52,469 bases of DNA, from positions 1-52,469 of the forward strand of contig NZ_BMTL01000049.1 of NCBI RefSeq assembly GCF_014649655.1, read 5' to 3'. The stretch comes from Streptomyces humidus. Lineage in GTDB: Bacteria; Actinomycetota; Actinomycetes; Streptomycetales; Streptomycetaceae. Below are positions 1 through 8,315 of the stretch, piece after piece. Position 1 is the stretch's first letter. Each line of letters starts with the position of its first letter. A model generated the notes under the pieces. It was not told the origin of the DNA. It worked only from the letters and a program-made list of their open reading frames with translations, and made no database searches. The translations under genes and the position numbers were made by a program.

Positions 1-55
1 GGTCCAGTCGTCGGGCTGTTCCAACAGGGGTAGCACCAAGACCTTGCTCCTGCAC
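1..55 (-). CDS. Possible acyl-CoA synthetase N-terminus, cut by window edge
   Basis: A GTG codon opens a minus-strand frame running off the window. The 18 visible residues, MQEQGLGATPVGTARRLD, resemble the first residues of some actinobacterial AMP-forming acyl-CoA synthetases, which often begin with a 'QGxGxxPxRxAR' pattern. No strong Shine-Dalgarno is visible before the GTG. An AT-rich dyad of the same design as those in the neighbouring cluster lies just upstream, which fits a promoter for a leftward gene. The reading rests on 18 residues, so the product name is a guess. Confidence 0.25.
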   Translation of the reverse strand, partial: MQEQGLGATPVGTARRLD

Positions 56-75
56 CGCAGTCGACAGAGTAGATT

Positions 76-94
76 TTAGCTTACATTAAATTAA
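76..94. promoter_or_regulatory. AT-rich dyad, site D of a shared operator set
   Basis: TTAGC-TTACATTAA-ATTAA has 5-bp arms and a 9-bp spacer. It matches the site at 6741-6759 in 14 of 19 positions and shares the spacing of the sites at 937-955 and 1112-1130. It would serve the leftward gene that starts near position 55. This is the weakest of the four sites, because its left arm is degenerate. Confidence 0.4.
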
Positions 95-296
95 ATGCGA
101 TGGGGTGTGGACCAGTGCCCTCCGGCCTTCGGCAGCAGCGCAGCAGCGCGAGCGAGCCTCGACGTGCACGGAGAGCCGGCCACCGTGGAGCGCGGCGTCC
201 GCTTGCCAGGCGCAAGCCGTTCGAACTCGAACAGGTCCGTGTGTCCGGCCCCCTGGGCGCCGCTGCGCCGGGCCCCGTCGGCCCATGGGGGAGCCC

Positions 297-860
297 TCAG
301 TCCGGGAGGGCGCGCTGCGTCGATACCTCTGTGGCTGCACGCTTGAGCATGCGCAGCGCCCACTCCAGTGACTGTGGATCGCCGATCGATTCGGCCTGCT
401 GGAAGCCGATGAGGATGTACATCCCGAGGTCGGCGAAACGCCCGGCATCCTCGTCGTCGCCGACCAAGGCGCGGAACGCCTCGAAGGCGACAGTGCGACG
501 CTCGCGGTCGACGTCCTCCTGCAGCCGCCCGACCACGGGATCGACCGTGCTCCACGCCCGGATGGCCGCCTCTGCCCGGTGGGGGAGGGTGAGGGTCGCG
601 CTGACCAGTATCTCAAGCTGATCGAGCGGGTCGGGCTCGGAACGGGCCAGGGTGGCGAGCCGTGTGGTCGCCTCCTCGTGCCAGTGGTCGAGGCACCTGT
701 GGCTGAAGGCGCCCCAGCTTGGAAAGTGGTGGTAGAAGGCGCCCGTCGTCACGCCCAGCCGACGGCACAGGGCTGCCAGCTTGAGCCCGCCGAAGCCCTC
801 CGAGGCGAGGATGTCGAACGCGCAGTCGAAGTACCTGGTTGCATCCTTGCTCGTTCGCAT
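297..860 (-). CDS. TetR-family transcriptional regulator
   Basis: A 187-residue protein with a typical TetR helix-turn-helix in the first 50 residues (LAALCRRLGVTTGAFYHHF, with YHHF at the recognition helix). The rest is an all-helical ligand-binding domain. It is transcribed away from the SCP2/P450 cluster across a 304-bp gap. That gap holds two of the four matching AT-rich dyads, one only about 75 bp from this start. The usual arrangement for this family is a repressor that controls itself and the divergent operon and is released by a pathway intermediate or CoA ester. The ligand cannot be read from sequence. Confidence 0.9.
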   Translation of the reverse strand: MRTSKDATRYFDCAFDILASEGFGGLKLAALCRRLGVTTGAFYHHFPSWGAFSHRCLDHWHEEATTRLATLARSEPDPLDQLEILVSATLTLPHRAEAAIRAWSTVDPVVGRLQEDVDRERRTVAFEAFRALVGDDEDAGRFADLGMYILIGFQQAESIGDPQSLEWALRMLKRAATEVSTQRALPD

Positions 861-935
861 GGCCGAACTCCTGACGGGCGAGGGACGGGGCCGGTCCGGC
901 GTCCGTCGACGGACGCCGGTTCCGGACCCTAGCTA

Positions 936-956
936 CGTAACTTGACTTATGTTACG
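936..956. promoter_or_regulatory. TetR-type operator candidate, site A
   Basis: A perfect inverted repeat: CGTAAC, nine bases (TTGACTTAT), then GTTACG. It lies between the divergent TetR and SCP2 genes, close to the TetR start, as expected for autoregulation. Arm length, spacer length and the spacer core (ACTTAT) agree with the other three sites, so it is probably bound by the same protein. An outer GGACC/GGTCC pair flanks it but is not concentric with it. Confidence 0.55.
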
Positions 957-1111
957 GTCCCCGAAAGTAATCGGGCGCACCGCCTATAAGCCGTGTCACG
1001 CCCGATATCGCGCCGGAGTCAGCCCGTGTCGCCGCCGTCCGCTCGCCGGGCCGCGTGCGGCGCCGCCCACCCACCCCAAAACCGCGAGCGCCGAGATCCG
1101 AGGCAGCGAAT

Positions 1112-1130
1112 TTAATCAAATTTATATTCA
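1112..1130. promoter_or_regulatory. AT-rich dyad, site B, upstream of the SCP2 gene
   Basis: TTAAT-CAAATTTAT-ATTCA lies 34 bp before the SCP2 start codon, within an abrupt AT-rich island (about 1108-1135) in otherwise GC-rich DNA. It matches the site at 6741-6759 in 16 of 19 positions. The position suits an operator overlapping the promoter. The rest of the 861-1164 gap holds no gene that I can support. Confidence 0.5.
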
Positions 1131-1164
1131 TTAGAGTGGGGATGTCCCCGCTGAAGGAGGAGAC

Positions 1165-1566
1165 ATGGGCTTCGCCGACGCAGCTGAAGTCAGGAAGTAC
1201 ATCGGAGGCATCTTCGAGGCGGCGTTCGAAGACCCTGAGATCGGCCCGAAGCTCAGGGATACCGGCATCGTGCTGCAGTTCACGTTCACCGAGCCCGACT
1301 CGGTCGTGGTCGTGGACGCCGTCAAGGCGACGGTCGGCGACAGCGCCGATGGCGCCGCGCCCGGCGCGGTCATGAGCATGGCCGCCGACACGGGCAACGC
1401 CTACTGGCAAGGCAAGGTCAATCTCCCGCTGGCGATGGCCAAGAGCAAGATCAAGGTACAGGGCAACGTCGCGAGCCTCCTCAAGCTTGCTCCGCTCGGC
1501 AAGCAGCTCTTCCCCGTCTACATCGAGACGCTCCGCAGCGACGGACGCGACGACCTCATCGTCTGA
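1165..1566 (+). CDS. SCP2 sterol-binding-domain protein
   Basis: A 133-residue single-domain protein with the SCP2/sterol-carrier fold pattern: an internal VVVVDAVKATVGD strand region and a C-terminal QGNVASLLKLAPLGKQLFPVY helix, typical of 'KxxxxGdxxkllkl' SCP2 proteins. Such proteins bind lipids or acyl-CoAs in a hydrophobic tunnel. The start has a strong AAGGAGGAG ribosome site 5 bp upstream. It opens an operon followed by acyl-CoA synthetase, P450, SDR and ALDH genes with tiny gaps, which suggests it carries or presents a hydrophobic substrate to them. It is not an enzyme as far as the sequence shows. Confidence 0.75.
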   Translation: MGFADAAEVRKYIGGIFEAAFEDPEIGPKLRDTGIVLQFTFTEPDSVVVVDAVKATVGDSADGAAPGAVMSMAADTGNAYWQGKVNLPLAMAKSKIKVQGNVASLLKLAPLGKQLFPVYIETLRSDGRDDLIV

Positions 1567-1601
1567 CCACAGCCCGGCCCTTGAACGAAGGGGATCACTC
1601 C

Positions 1602-3173
1602 ATGTACCCAGGTGTGCACGCAGCAGCCAATCCCGACAAGCCGGCCGTCATCATGGCGGGCTCCGGCCGGGTCGTCACCTATCGCGAACTCGAGGAGAAC
1701 TCGGCACGGCTGGCCTCGGCGCTGCATGGGCTGGGACTGCGCAAGGGCGACGTGTTCGCCATGCTGTCCGACAACGCCGCCGAATGTTTCGAGATCTACT
1801 GGGCCGCTCTGCGCTCAGGCCTGTACATCACTGCGGTCAACCGTTCGCTGCTGCCGGCGGAGGCCGCGTACATCATCGAGGACAGCGATGCCAAAGCGCT
1901 GTTCGTCTCGGCGGCCGTCGCCGGTCTCGCGGCCGAGGTGCTGCCACTGGTGCCGGGAGTGGCACATCACTTCGCCTTCGGCGGCGAGGTGTCGGGCTAC
2001 CAGTCCTACGAAACTCTCCTGCAGGGCGCCGGTAACCGCCTGACCGAGCAGCCGCGCGGCTCGGACATGCTGTACTCATCAGGCACGACCGGCCGCCCCA
2101 AGGGCGTGAAGCCGCCGCTCCCCACGATCACCGTCGACCAGCCCGGGGACCCGTTGACGGGGCTGGTGGCGGGGGTCTTCGGGGTCAGCTCGGTAGACGT
2201 CTATCTGTCGCCCGCGCCGATCTACCACGCCGCACCGCTGCGTTGGTGCGGGGCTGTCCACGCCCTCGGCGGCACCACCGTCGTCATGGAGAAGTTCGAT
2301 GCCGAAGGCGCCCTTGCCGCGATGGACACACACAAGGTCACCATCGCGCAGATGGTGCCCACCATGTTCGTGCGGATGCTGCAACTCCCCCAGGACGTCC
2401 GGTCCGCCTACGACCTGGGCAGCCTGCGCTCTGTCGTCCACGCCGCGGCACCGTGCCCTCCGGACGTCAAGCAGGCGATGATCGACTGGTGGGGTCCGAT
2501 TCTCACCGAGTACTTCGCCTCGACCGAGGCGAACGGGATGTCGTTCATCTCGACGCCGCAATGGCTCGACAAGCGCGGATCCGTGGGAAAGCCCGTGCTC
2601 GGCGTCGTGCACATCTGTGACGACGAGGGCGTGGAACAGAAGACCGGCGAGGTCGGCCTGGTCTACTTCGAGCGGGAGTTCATGCCGTTCGAGTACCACA
2701 AGGATCCGGAGAAGACCGCTGAGGCGCAGCATCCGCAGCACCCGAACTGGAGCGCCGCCGGCGACATCGGCTACGTCGACGGTGACGGCTACCTGTTCCT
2801 GACCGACCGCAAGGCATTCCTGATCATTTCGGGTGGCGTGAACATCTACCCGCAGGAGATAGAGAACGTCCTCACCCTGCATCCGAAGATTTTCGACGTC
2901 GCCGTCATCGGCGTACCTCATCCCGAGATGGGCCAAGAGGTCAAGGCCGTCGTCCAGCTGCGTGACGGCGTCGAGGAGACCGGAACTCTGGCCGACGAGA
3001 TCATCGCCTACGTGCGTGACCGCCTCGCGCACTTCAAAGCGCCCCGCAGCGTCGACTTCGTCACCGCTCTGCCGCGTACCGCCACAGGCAAGCTCGTCAA
3101 ACGCAAGCTCCAGGAGCTCTACCCGAGTCGGCATCTCGTGCTGTCGCCGGGCCCCCAAAAGGAGGGGACATGA
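1602..3173 (+). CDS. AMP-forming acyl-CoA synthetase
   Basis: Activates a carboxylic acid to its CoA thioester through an acyl-adenylate. About 523 residues, with all ANL-family motifs: P-loop YSSGTTGRPKGVK, the EYFASTEANG core, DRKAFLIISGGVNIYPQEIEN at the hinge, and the C-terminal catalytic lysine in PRTATGKLVKRKL. The ATG at 1602 is preferred because AAGGGG lies about 9 bp upstream; an in-frame TTG at 1581 is the alternative. It overlaps the P450 start by 4 bp (ATGA). The FadD/cyclohexanecarboxylate-CoA-ligase-like context suggests a cyclic or branched acid made by the P450/SDR/ALDH products, but the substrate is unknown. Confidence 0.88.
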   Translation: MYPGVHAAANPDKPAVIMAGSGRVVTYRELEENSARLASALHGLGLRKGDVFAMLSDNAAECFEIYWAALRSGLYITAVNRSLLPAEAAYIIEDSDAKALFVSAAVAGLAAEVLPLVPGVAHHFAFGGEVSGYQSYETLLQGAGNRLTEQPRGSDMLYSSGTTGRPKGVKPPLPTITVDQPGDPLTGLVAGVFGVSSVDVYLSPAPIYHAAPLRWCGAVHALGGTTVVMEKFDAEGALAAMDTHKVTIAQMVPTMFVRMLQLPQDVRSAYDLGSLRSVVHAAAPCPPDVKQAMIDWWGPILTEYFASTEANGMSFISTPQWLDKRGSVGKPVLGVVHICDDEGVEQKTGEVGLVYFEREFMPFEYHKDPEKTAEAQHPQHPNWSAAGDIGYVDGDGYLFLTDRKAFLIISGGVNIYPQEIENVLTLHPKIFDVAVIGVPHPEMGQEVKAVVQLRDGVEETGTLADEIIAYVRDRLAHFKAPRSVDFVTALPRTATGKLVKRKLQELYPSRHLVLSPGPQKEGT

Positions 3174-4426
3174 CCGCGCAGGTCACCGAGATCGAACGAA
3201 CGTACGACCCGGTGAGCGTTTCGCCGCTCGCCTTCTGGGCCGGCACGTGGGAACAGCGGGAAAGATCGTTCAAATTCCTCCGTGACGAACGCCCGGTCAG
3301 TTGGCATCCGCCGCTGGAGGGTGCGCTCATGCCGCCGGAGAACGATGGGGTATGGGTCGTCACGCGACACGAGCACATCCTCGAAGTGAGCAAGAATCCC
3401 CAGGTCTTCTCCTCCGCCCGCGGCGTGATGATCGAGGAGGTCCCTGACGACATCAATGAGGCGGCGTCGTCGTTCCTCGTGATGGACGGTCCGCGGCACC
3501 TCTCGCTCAGGCGTCTGGTCAGCTCGGCGTTCACGCCGAAGCAGGTCGCCAGGATCCATGACCAGATCAGGCGCCAGGCGTCGGCGATCGTGGACGGTCT
3601 CGTGGCAACCAAGGAGGGCGACTTCGTCAGCCAGGTGTCGAAGCGTCTGCCCATGTGGACCATCTACGAGATGATGGGCCTGCCGGAGGATCAGCGTGAG
3701 CTCGCCGCCCACCACGCCGACGGCATGGTCTCGTGGGCGGACGAGGACGTGGCTGCCGGGCGTGAGCCGGGCGAGGTGCTCAGTGAGGCCCTTGTCACCC
3801 TGCTGCAGATCGGCATGGAGCACACCGAACGCCGCAGGGCCGAACCCAAAGCCGACCTCTGGACCAACCTGATCCATGCCGAGGTCGACGGACAGCGTCT
3901 CACCGACGACGAGATCGCCTCGTTCTTCGTGCTCCTCTCGGTCGCCGGCAACGACACGACGCGGAACACGATCAGCCTGACGGCCCGGGCACTCCAGGAT
4001 TTCCCCGACCAGAAGGCACTTCTGCTCCAGGACTTCCCGGGCCGGATCACCCCGGCCATCGAGGAGTTCGTCCGCTACGCCACCCCCGTCATGACCTTCC
4101 GGCGCACCGCTACCCGCGACACCGTGCTGGGCGGGCAGCAGATCAAGGAGGGCGAGTGGGTCCTGATGATGTACGCGTCGGGGAACCGCGATGAGCGCGC
4201 CTTCGACGACCCTGACGTCTTCGACATCCTGCGGCCCACGAACAACCACCTGGCCTTCGGCGGCGGCGGCCCGCACTACTGCATGGGCAACTTCCTGGCC
4301 AAGATCCAGCTGACCGAGATCTTCGACCAGTTGCTGCACCGTGCGCCGACCCTTCGGCTGGGCGAGCCCGAGTACCTGACCGGGAACTTCGTGCGTGCCG
4401 TCAAGTCCATGCCGTACACCCTTTGA
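3170..4426 (+). CDS. Cytochrome P450, CYP125/CYP142-like clade
   Basis: A soluble class I P450 of 418 residues. The I-helix VAGNDTTRN carries the usual acid-alcohol pair. The heme loop FGGGGPHYCMGNFLAK places the proximal cysteine near residue 371, and ERR-triad elements (EEFVRYATPV) are present. The AGNxTTRN and FGGGGPHxC wording is typical of the actinobacterial CYP124/125/142 group, which oxidises terminal methyls of steroids, terpenoids or branched lipids. The 3Fe-4S ferredoxin encoded at 6812 is a natural redox partner; no ferredoxin reductase lies in this cluster. The short-chain dehydrogenase and ALDH downstream would take the alcohol to the acid. The clade assignment is from motif memory. 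Confidence 0.88.
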   Translation: MTAQVTEIERTYDPVSVSPLAFWAGTWEQRERSFKFLRDERPVSWHPPLEGALMPPENDGVWVVTRHEHILEVSKNPQVFSSARGVMIEEVPDDINEAASSFLVMDGPRHLSLRRLVSSAFTPKQVARIHDQIRRQASAIVDGLVATKEGDFVSQVSKRLPMWTIYEMMGLPEDQRELAAHHADGMVSWADEDVAAGREPGEVLSEALVTLLQIGMEHTERRRAEPKADLWTNLIHAEVDGQRLTDDEIASFFVLLSVAGNDTTRNTISLTARALQDFPDQKALLLQDFPGRITPAIEEFVRYATPVMTFRRTATRDTVLGGQQIKEGEWVLMMYASGNRDERAFDDPDVFDILRPTNNHLAFGGGGPHYCMGNFLAKIQLTEIFDQLLHRAPTLRLGEPEYLTGNFVRAVKSMPYTL

Positions 4427-4447
4427 GACACCCCTGAAAGGCGTCAG

Positions 4448-5239
4448 ATGTCCGATTTCGCTGGAAAGCGTTATGTCGTCACCGGAGCCGCTTCGGGGAT
4501 CGGCCACCAGGTCGCCGAGAACCTGATCGCCGCCGGCGCGGTGGTCTACAGTCTCGACCGCAACGAGCCCTCCGCGAAGGTCGAGAGGCACATCAAGGTC
4601 GACCTCGCCCACCACGCCGGCATCGACGAGGCCATATCCCGGCTCGACGGTGACTTCGACGGACTGCTCAACATCGCGGGCATTCCCGGCACGGCCCCGG
4701 CCGACACGGTGCTCGCCGTCAACTCCCTCGCGGTGCGGCACCTGACCGAGTCGCTTCTCGACCGGCTCACGCCCGGCGCTTCGGTCGTGGTCGTGTCGTC
4801 GACCGCGGGCTACGCGTGGGCCGACCGGCTTGCGGCGATCCGGGACCTGCTGGCCACCGACACCTTCGAAGAAGGAGCCCAGTGGTTCAAGGACCACCCG
4901 CAGGAGGGTAACGCCTACAACTTCTCCAAGGAAGTCACGACGGTCTACACAATGTCCATGGCCCTCGCCCTGGGCGAGATGGGCTTCCGCATCAACGCGG
5001 TGCTGCCGGGCCCGGTCGAGACGCCGATCCTGACGGACTTCGAGAAGTCCATGGGCAAGGACCAGCTCGACGGTGTGAAGGAGCTGCTCGGCCGTCATGC
5101 CACACCGGACGACATCGCCGGAGTGGTGTTGTTCCTGCTGTCGGACGCGGCCCGCTGGATCAACGGTCACGCGCTGATCGTCGACGGCGGCATCAGCGCC
5201 TCGGTCTTCTCCGGCAATGTCCCGGCTCCCGAGATCTGA
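4448..5239 (+). CDS. SDR, 3-alpha-HSD/coniferyl-alcohol-dehydrogenase-like
   Basis: A 263-residue NAD(P)-dependent short-chain dehydrogenase. The nucleotide-binding glycine motif is VTGAASGIG near the N-terminus, the active-site serine lies in VVVSSTAGYAW, and the catalytic pair is in YNFSK. The short central region between the NIAG motif and the SSTAG strand resembles the HsdA-type 3-alpha-hydroxysteroid or coniferyl alcohol dehydrogenases. It lies between the P450 and ALDH genes, so the simplest role is oxidation of a P450-made alcohol to an aldehyde. The gap to the P450 gene is 21 bp and to the ALDH gene 13 bp, which suggests one transcript. Confidence 0.85.
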   Translation: MSDFAGKRYVVTGAASGIGHQVAENLIAAGAVVYSLDRNEPSAKVERHIKVDLAHHAGIDEAISRLDGDFDGLLNIAGIPGTAPADTVLAVNSLAVRHLTESLLDRLTPGASVVVVSSTAGYAWADRLAAIRDLLATDTFEEGAQWFKDHPQEGNAYNFSKEVTTVYTMSMALALGEMGFRINAVLPGPVETPILTDFEKSMGKDQLDGVKELLGRHATPDDIAGVVLFLLSDAARWINGHALIVDGGISASVFSGNVPAPEI

Positions 5240-5252
5240 TCGGGAGAACTAC

Positions 5253-6653
5253 ATGACCACGCAACTGAGCACCCCTGCTGCACCTGACGCGCCGACGTTC
5301 GAGGACATGCTGGCAGCACTGAGGTCGGTCCACTCCACCGGCCGGACGCGAAGCCTTGAGTGGAGGCTGGAGCAACTCGACGGCATCACACGGCTCATGG
5401 ACGAACGCGAGGCGGACATCGCCGAGGCCCTCGCACAGGACCTCGGCCGGAACGCCGCTGAGGCATGGCTGGGTGACATAGCCTCCACCAGAGGCGAAGC
5501 GGTGTACGCGCGAAAGCGCCTGCGCTCCTGGATGAAGCGCAGGAGGCAGCGCCTGACCCTGAACCAGCGGCCGGGCTCGGGCTGGGTGCAGTACGAGCCG
5601 CTCGGAGTCGTCCTGATCATCGGTCCGTGGAACTATCCGGTCTATCTGAGCCTGGGCCCGCTCGTCGCCGCGGTGGCCGCGGGGAACTGCGCGGTCGTCA
5701 AGCCTTCCGAACTGGCTCCGGCGACCTCCGCGCTGCTCGCCCGGCTGATTCCCCAGTACCTGGACCCCGAGGCCGTCAAGGTGGCCGAGGGCGACGCCGT
5801 CGTCACACAAGGCCTGCTGGCCCTCGGATTCGACCACGTACTGTTCACCGGCGGCACGGAGGTCGGCAAGAAGATCATGGCCGGCGCGGCTCCCACGCTG
5901 ACCCCGGTGACCCTCGAACTCGGAGGAAAGAGCCCGGTCGTCGTCATGGCCGACGCAGACCTGGACGTCGCCGCGCGCCGCATCGCCTGGGTCAAGCTGA
6001 TGAACTCCGGACAGACCTGCATCGCGCCGGACTACGTGCTCGCCGAGCGATCGATCCGCGACGCACTGGTCGACAGGATCGTCTCGACGATGAGGGCGTT
6101 CCGCGCCGACCAGGACGGCGGCCTGCGCATCGTCAACGAGCGGCAGTTCGACCGGCTCGCCGGTTACCTCGCGGCCACCCAGGGCTCGATCGTGACCGGT
6201 GGTGGGACGGACCGCGCCGGGCTGACGATCGAGCCCACGGTCATCGTGGACCCCGGCCCCGAGGAACCCTCGATGGCCGAGGAGATCTTCGGCCCGATCC
6301 TGCCGGTGCTGGCAGTCGACTCCCTCGACGCGGCGGTACGGTTCGTCAACAGCCGCCCCAAGCCGCTCGCCCTGTACATCTTCGCGAGATCGAAGGCGAC
6401 ACGCAGACGGCTCGTCGACGAGATCCCCGCCGGCGGCGCAGTCATCAACCACGTAGCCATGCACTGCCTTGCGCCCGCGTTGCCGTTCGGCGGGGTCGGC
6501 GAGAGCGGCATCGGCTCCTACCACGGGGAATGGGGCTTCCAGGCACTCAGCCACCGGAAGGCGGTGCTGGCCAAGGGCTTCAGGCCCGATCTACGACTGG
6601 TCTACCCGCCTTACACCGATAGGGCGCTGAAGATGATGCGCAGGATCCTCTGA
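5253..6653 (+). CDS. Aldehyde dehydrogenase, class-3/coniferyl-aldehyde type
   Basis: A 466-residue NAD(P)-dependent aldehyde dehydrogenase. The general-base glutamate is in VTLELGGKSP and the catalytic cysteine in NSGQTCIAPDYVL. Other marks are IGPWNYPVYL and the C-terminal YPPYTD segment that marks class-3-like enzymes. The ATG at 5253 has GGGAG 7 bp upstream; a longer frame from 5217 would overlap the SDR gene. As the last gene of the first block, it probably oxidises the aldehyde produced by the P450 and SDR to a carboxylate, which the upstream acyl-CoA synthetase can activate. Confidence 0.9.
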   Translation: MTTQLSTPAAPDAPTFEDMLAALRSVHSTGRTRSLEWRLEQLDGITRLMDEREADIAEALAQDLGRNAAEAWLGDIASTRGEAVYARKRLRSWMKRRRQRLTLNQRPGSGWVQYEPLGVVLIIGPWNYPVYLSLGPLVAAVAAGNCAVVKPSELAPATSALLARLIPQYLDPEAVKVAEGDAVVTQGLLALGFDHVLFTGGTEVGKKIMAGAAPTLTPVTLELGGKSPVVVMADADLDVAARRIAWVKLMNSGQTCIAPDYVLAERSIRDALVDRIVSTMRAFRADQDGGLRIVNERQFDRLAGYLAATQGSIVTGGGTDRAGLTIEPTVIVDPGPEEPSMAEEIFGPILPVLAVDSLDAAVRFVNSRPKPLALYIFARSKATRRRLVDEIPAGGAVINHVAMHCLAPALPFGGVGESGIGSYHGEWGFQALSHRKAVLAKGFRPDLRLVYPPYTDRALKMMRRIL

Positions 6654-6740
6654 CGATCGTGCCGTAGATCAACTTGGGTGGCTCGATACCACGAGAACAC
6701 CTGGTCGAGAATTCGGAGGGCCGCTTGACACTCCATGTAT

Positions 6741-6759
6741 TTAATCTACTTTATATTAA
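6741..6759. promoter_or_regulatory. AT-rich dyad, site C, before the ferredoxin operon
   Basis: TTAAT-CTACTTTAT-ATTAA has perfect 5-bp arms and a 9-bp spacer, 52 bp upstream of the ferredoxin ATG. It is in the only AT-rich stretch of the 158-bp gap after the ALDH gene. It is the clearest copy of the motif shared with 76-94, 937-955 and 1112-1130. This implies that the ferredoxin-thiolase-FadB block has its own promoter under the same regulator. Confidence 0.55.
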
Positions 6760-6811
6760 TCACGAGGATGGCAAGTGCCCAGCCACTGACCGGACGGCAT
6801 CAGGAGCCGCG

Positions 6812-7042
6812 ATGAAGATCATCGTCGATCAGAACAAGTGCACCGGGCCGGGCATCTGCGAGTCGTTGGCCCCCGAGGTGTTCGAGGTCAATAGCGCGGG
6901 AGACCTCGTCCCGCTCACGGACACGGTGCCCGACGGCTGCGTGGCGCAGGTCGAGGAAGCCATCGCCGGATGCCCGACCGAGGTGCTGCGCCTGAGCGGT
7001 GATGCGAGGGGCCATCGCGGCAGCCGGAAGACAGCATTGTGA
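6812..7042 (+). CDS. 3Fe-4S ferredoxin for P450
   Basis: A 76-residue ferredoxin. Its KCTGPGICE cluster-binding segment plus a distal GCP motif gives three cysteines in the C-x5-C...CP arrangement typical of actinobacterial single-cluster 3Fe-4S ferredoxins, which pass electrons to P450s. The ATG at 6812 gives the canonical MKIIVDQNKC start; upstream in-frame codons would add an unlikely 46-residue leader through the operator region. The C-terminal tail (GDARGHRGSRKTAL) is basic and longer than usual. The stop lies inside a possible GTG start for the thiolase gene, so translational coupling is likely. Confidence 0.88.
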   Translation: MKIIVDQNKCTGPGICESLAPEVFEVNSAGDLVPLTDTVPDGCVAQVEEAIAGCPTEVLRLSGDARGHRGSRKTAL

Positions 7043-7059
7043 GGAAGGACCGTCCGACC

Positions 7060-8274
7060 ATGACTACTGAAGCCTTCGTCTACGACACGATCCGCACGCC
7101 GCGAGGCCGCGGCAAGAAGACAGGATCGCTGCACGGCACCAAACCGGTGTCGCTGGTGGTCGGACTGATCGACGAGTTGAGGAAACGGAACCCGGGTCTG
7201 GACCCTGAGCGGATCTCGGACATCGTGCTCGGTGTAGTCACTCCGGTCGGGGAGCAGGGCCAGGACATCGCGCGCACCGCCGCCCTGGTGGCGGGCCTGC
7301 CCGACAGCGTGGCCGGGGTACAGCTCAACAGGTTCTGCGCCTCCGGCCTGGAGGCGGTGAACACATCGGCCCAGAAGATCCGGTCGGGCTGGGACGAGCT
7401 GGTCATCGGCGGCGGGGTGGAGTCCATGTCGCGGGTACCGATGGGCTCGGACGGCGGCGCAATGGCAGCCGACCCGGCCACCGCCTACGACACCCGTTTC
7501 ATTCCCCAGGGAGTGGCTGCAGACCTCCTCGCCACCATGGAGGGCTTCTCCCGCGAGGACCTGGACGCCTACGCCCTGCGTTCCCAGGTCAGGGCGGCGG
7601 ACGCCTGGCGCGGCGGTCGGTTCGACCGCTCGGTGATCCCGGTGACGGACAACAGCGGCCTGGCCGTGCTCGACCACGACGAACATCTGCGGCCGGACGC
7701 GACCCTCGACAGCCTGGGCAGCCTGCCCGCCGCGTTCGCGACGATCGGGGAGGGGGGCGGTTTCGACGCCGTCGCCCTCCAGAAATACCACCAGGTCGAG
7801 TCGGTAGCCCATGTGCACACAGCGGGGAACTCCTCGGGGATAGTTGACGGCGCCGCGCTGGTACTCATCGGTTCGGCGCAGGTCGGAAAGGATCTCGGGC
7901 TGACCCCGCGGGCCCGGATCGCAGCCGCCGCGACCAGCGGCGCCGATCCCACGATCATGCTCACGGGACCGACCCCGGCCACCCGCAAGCTACTGGCCCG
8001 TACCGGCCTGACCGTCGACGACATCGACCTCTTCGAGATGAACGAAGCGTTCGCCGCCGCCGTCCTGAAGTTCGCCAAGGACCTCCATGTGCCTCAGGAG
8101 AAGCTCAATGTCAACGGCGGCGCCATCGCCCTGGGCCATCCGCTCGGCGCGACCGGCGCGATGATCCTCGGCACCGCGGTCGACGAACTGGAGCGCCGCG
8201 GGGCCCGCCGGGCCGTGGTGACCCTCTGCGTAGCCGGTGGCATGGGCATCGCGACCCTCGTCGAGCGCGTCTGA
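7060..8274 (+). CDS. Acetyl-CoA C-acyltransferase (thiolase)
   Basis: A 404-residue thiolase that cleaves a 3-oxoacyl-CoA with CoA (or runs in reverse). The nucleophilic cysteine is in NRFCASGLEAVN, the catalytic histidine in NVNGGAIALGHPLGATGA, and the second active-site cysteine in LCVAGGMGIA. The ATG at 7060 is chosen because AGGAAGGA lies about 10 bp upstream; a GTG at 7039 overlapping the ferredoxin stop is possible. It lies directly before the FadB-type gene, the usual FadA-FadB pairing, and so completes a beta-oxidation cycle for the acid made by the first block. Confidence 0.9.
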   Translation: MTTEAFVYDTIRTPRGRGKKTGSLHGTKPVSLVVGLIDELRKRNPGLDPERISDIVLGVVTPVGEQGQDIARTAALVAGLPDSVAGVQLNRFCASGLEAVNTSAQKIRSGWDELVIGGGVESMSRVPMGSDGGAMAADPATAYDTRFIPQGVAADLLATMEGFSREDLDAYALRSQVRAADAWRGGRFDRSVIPVTDNSGLAVLDHDEHLRPDATLDSLGSLPAAFATIGEGGGFDAVALQKYHQVESVAHVHTAGNSSGIVDGAALVLIGSAQVGKDLGLTPRARIAAAATSGADPTIMLTGPTPATRKLLARTGLTVDDIDLFEMNEAFAAAVLKFAKDLHVPQEKLNVNGGAIALGHPLGATGAMILGTAVDELERRGARRAVVTLCVAGGMGIATLVERV

Positions 8275-8315
8275 CGGCCGTCCTCGTCCTTCACATGGCA
8301 AAGGGAACACGACAC

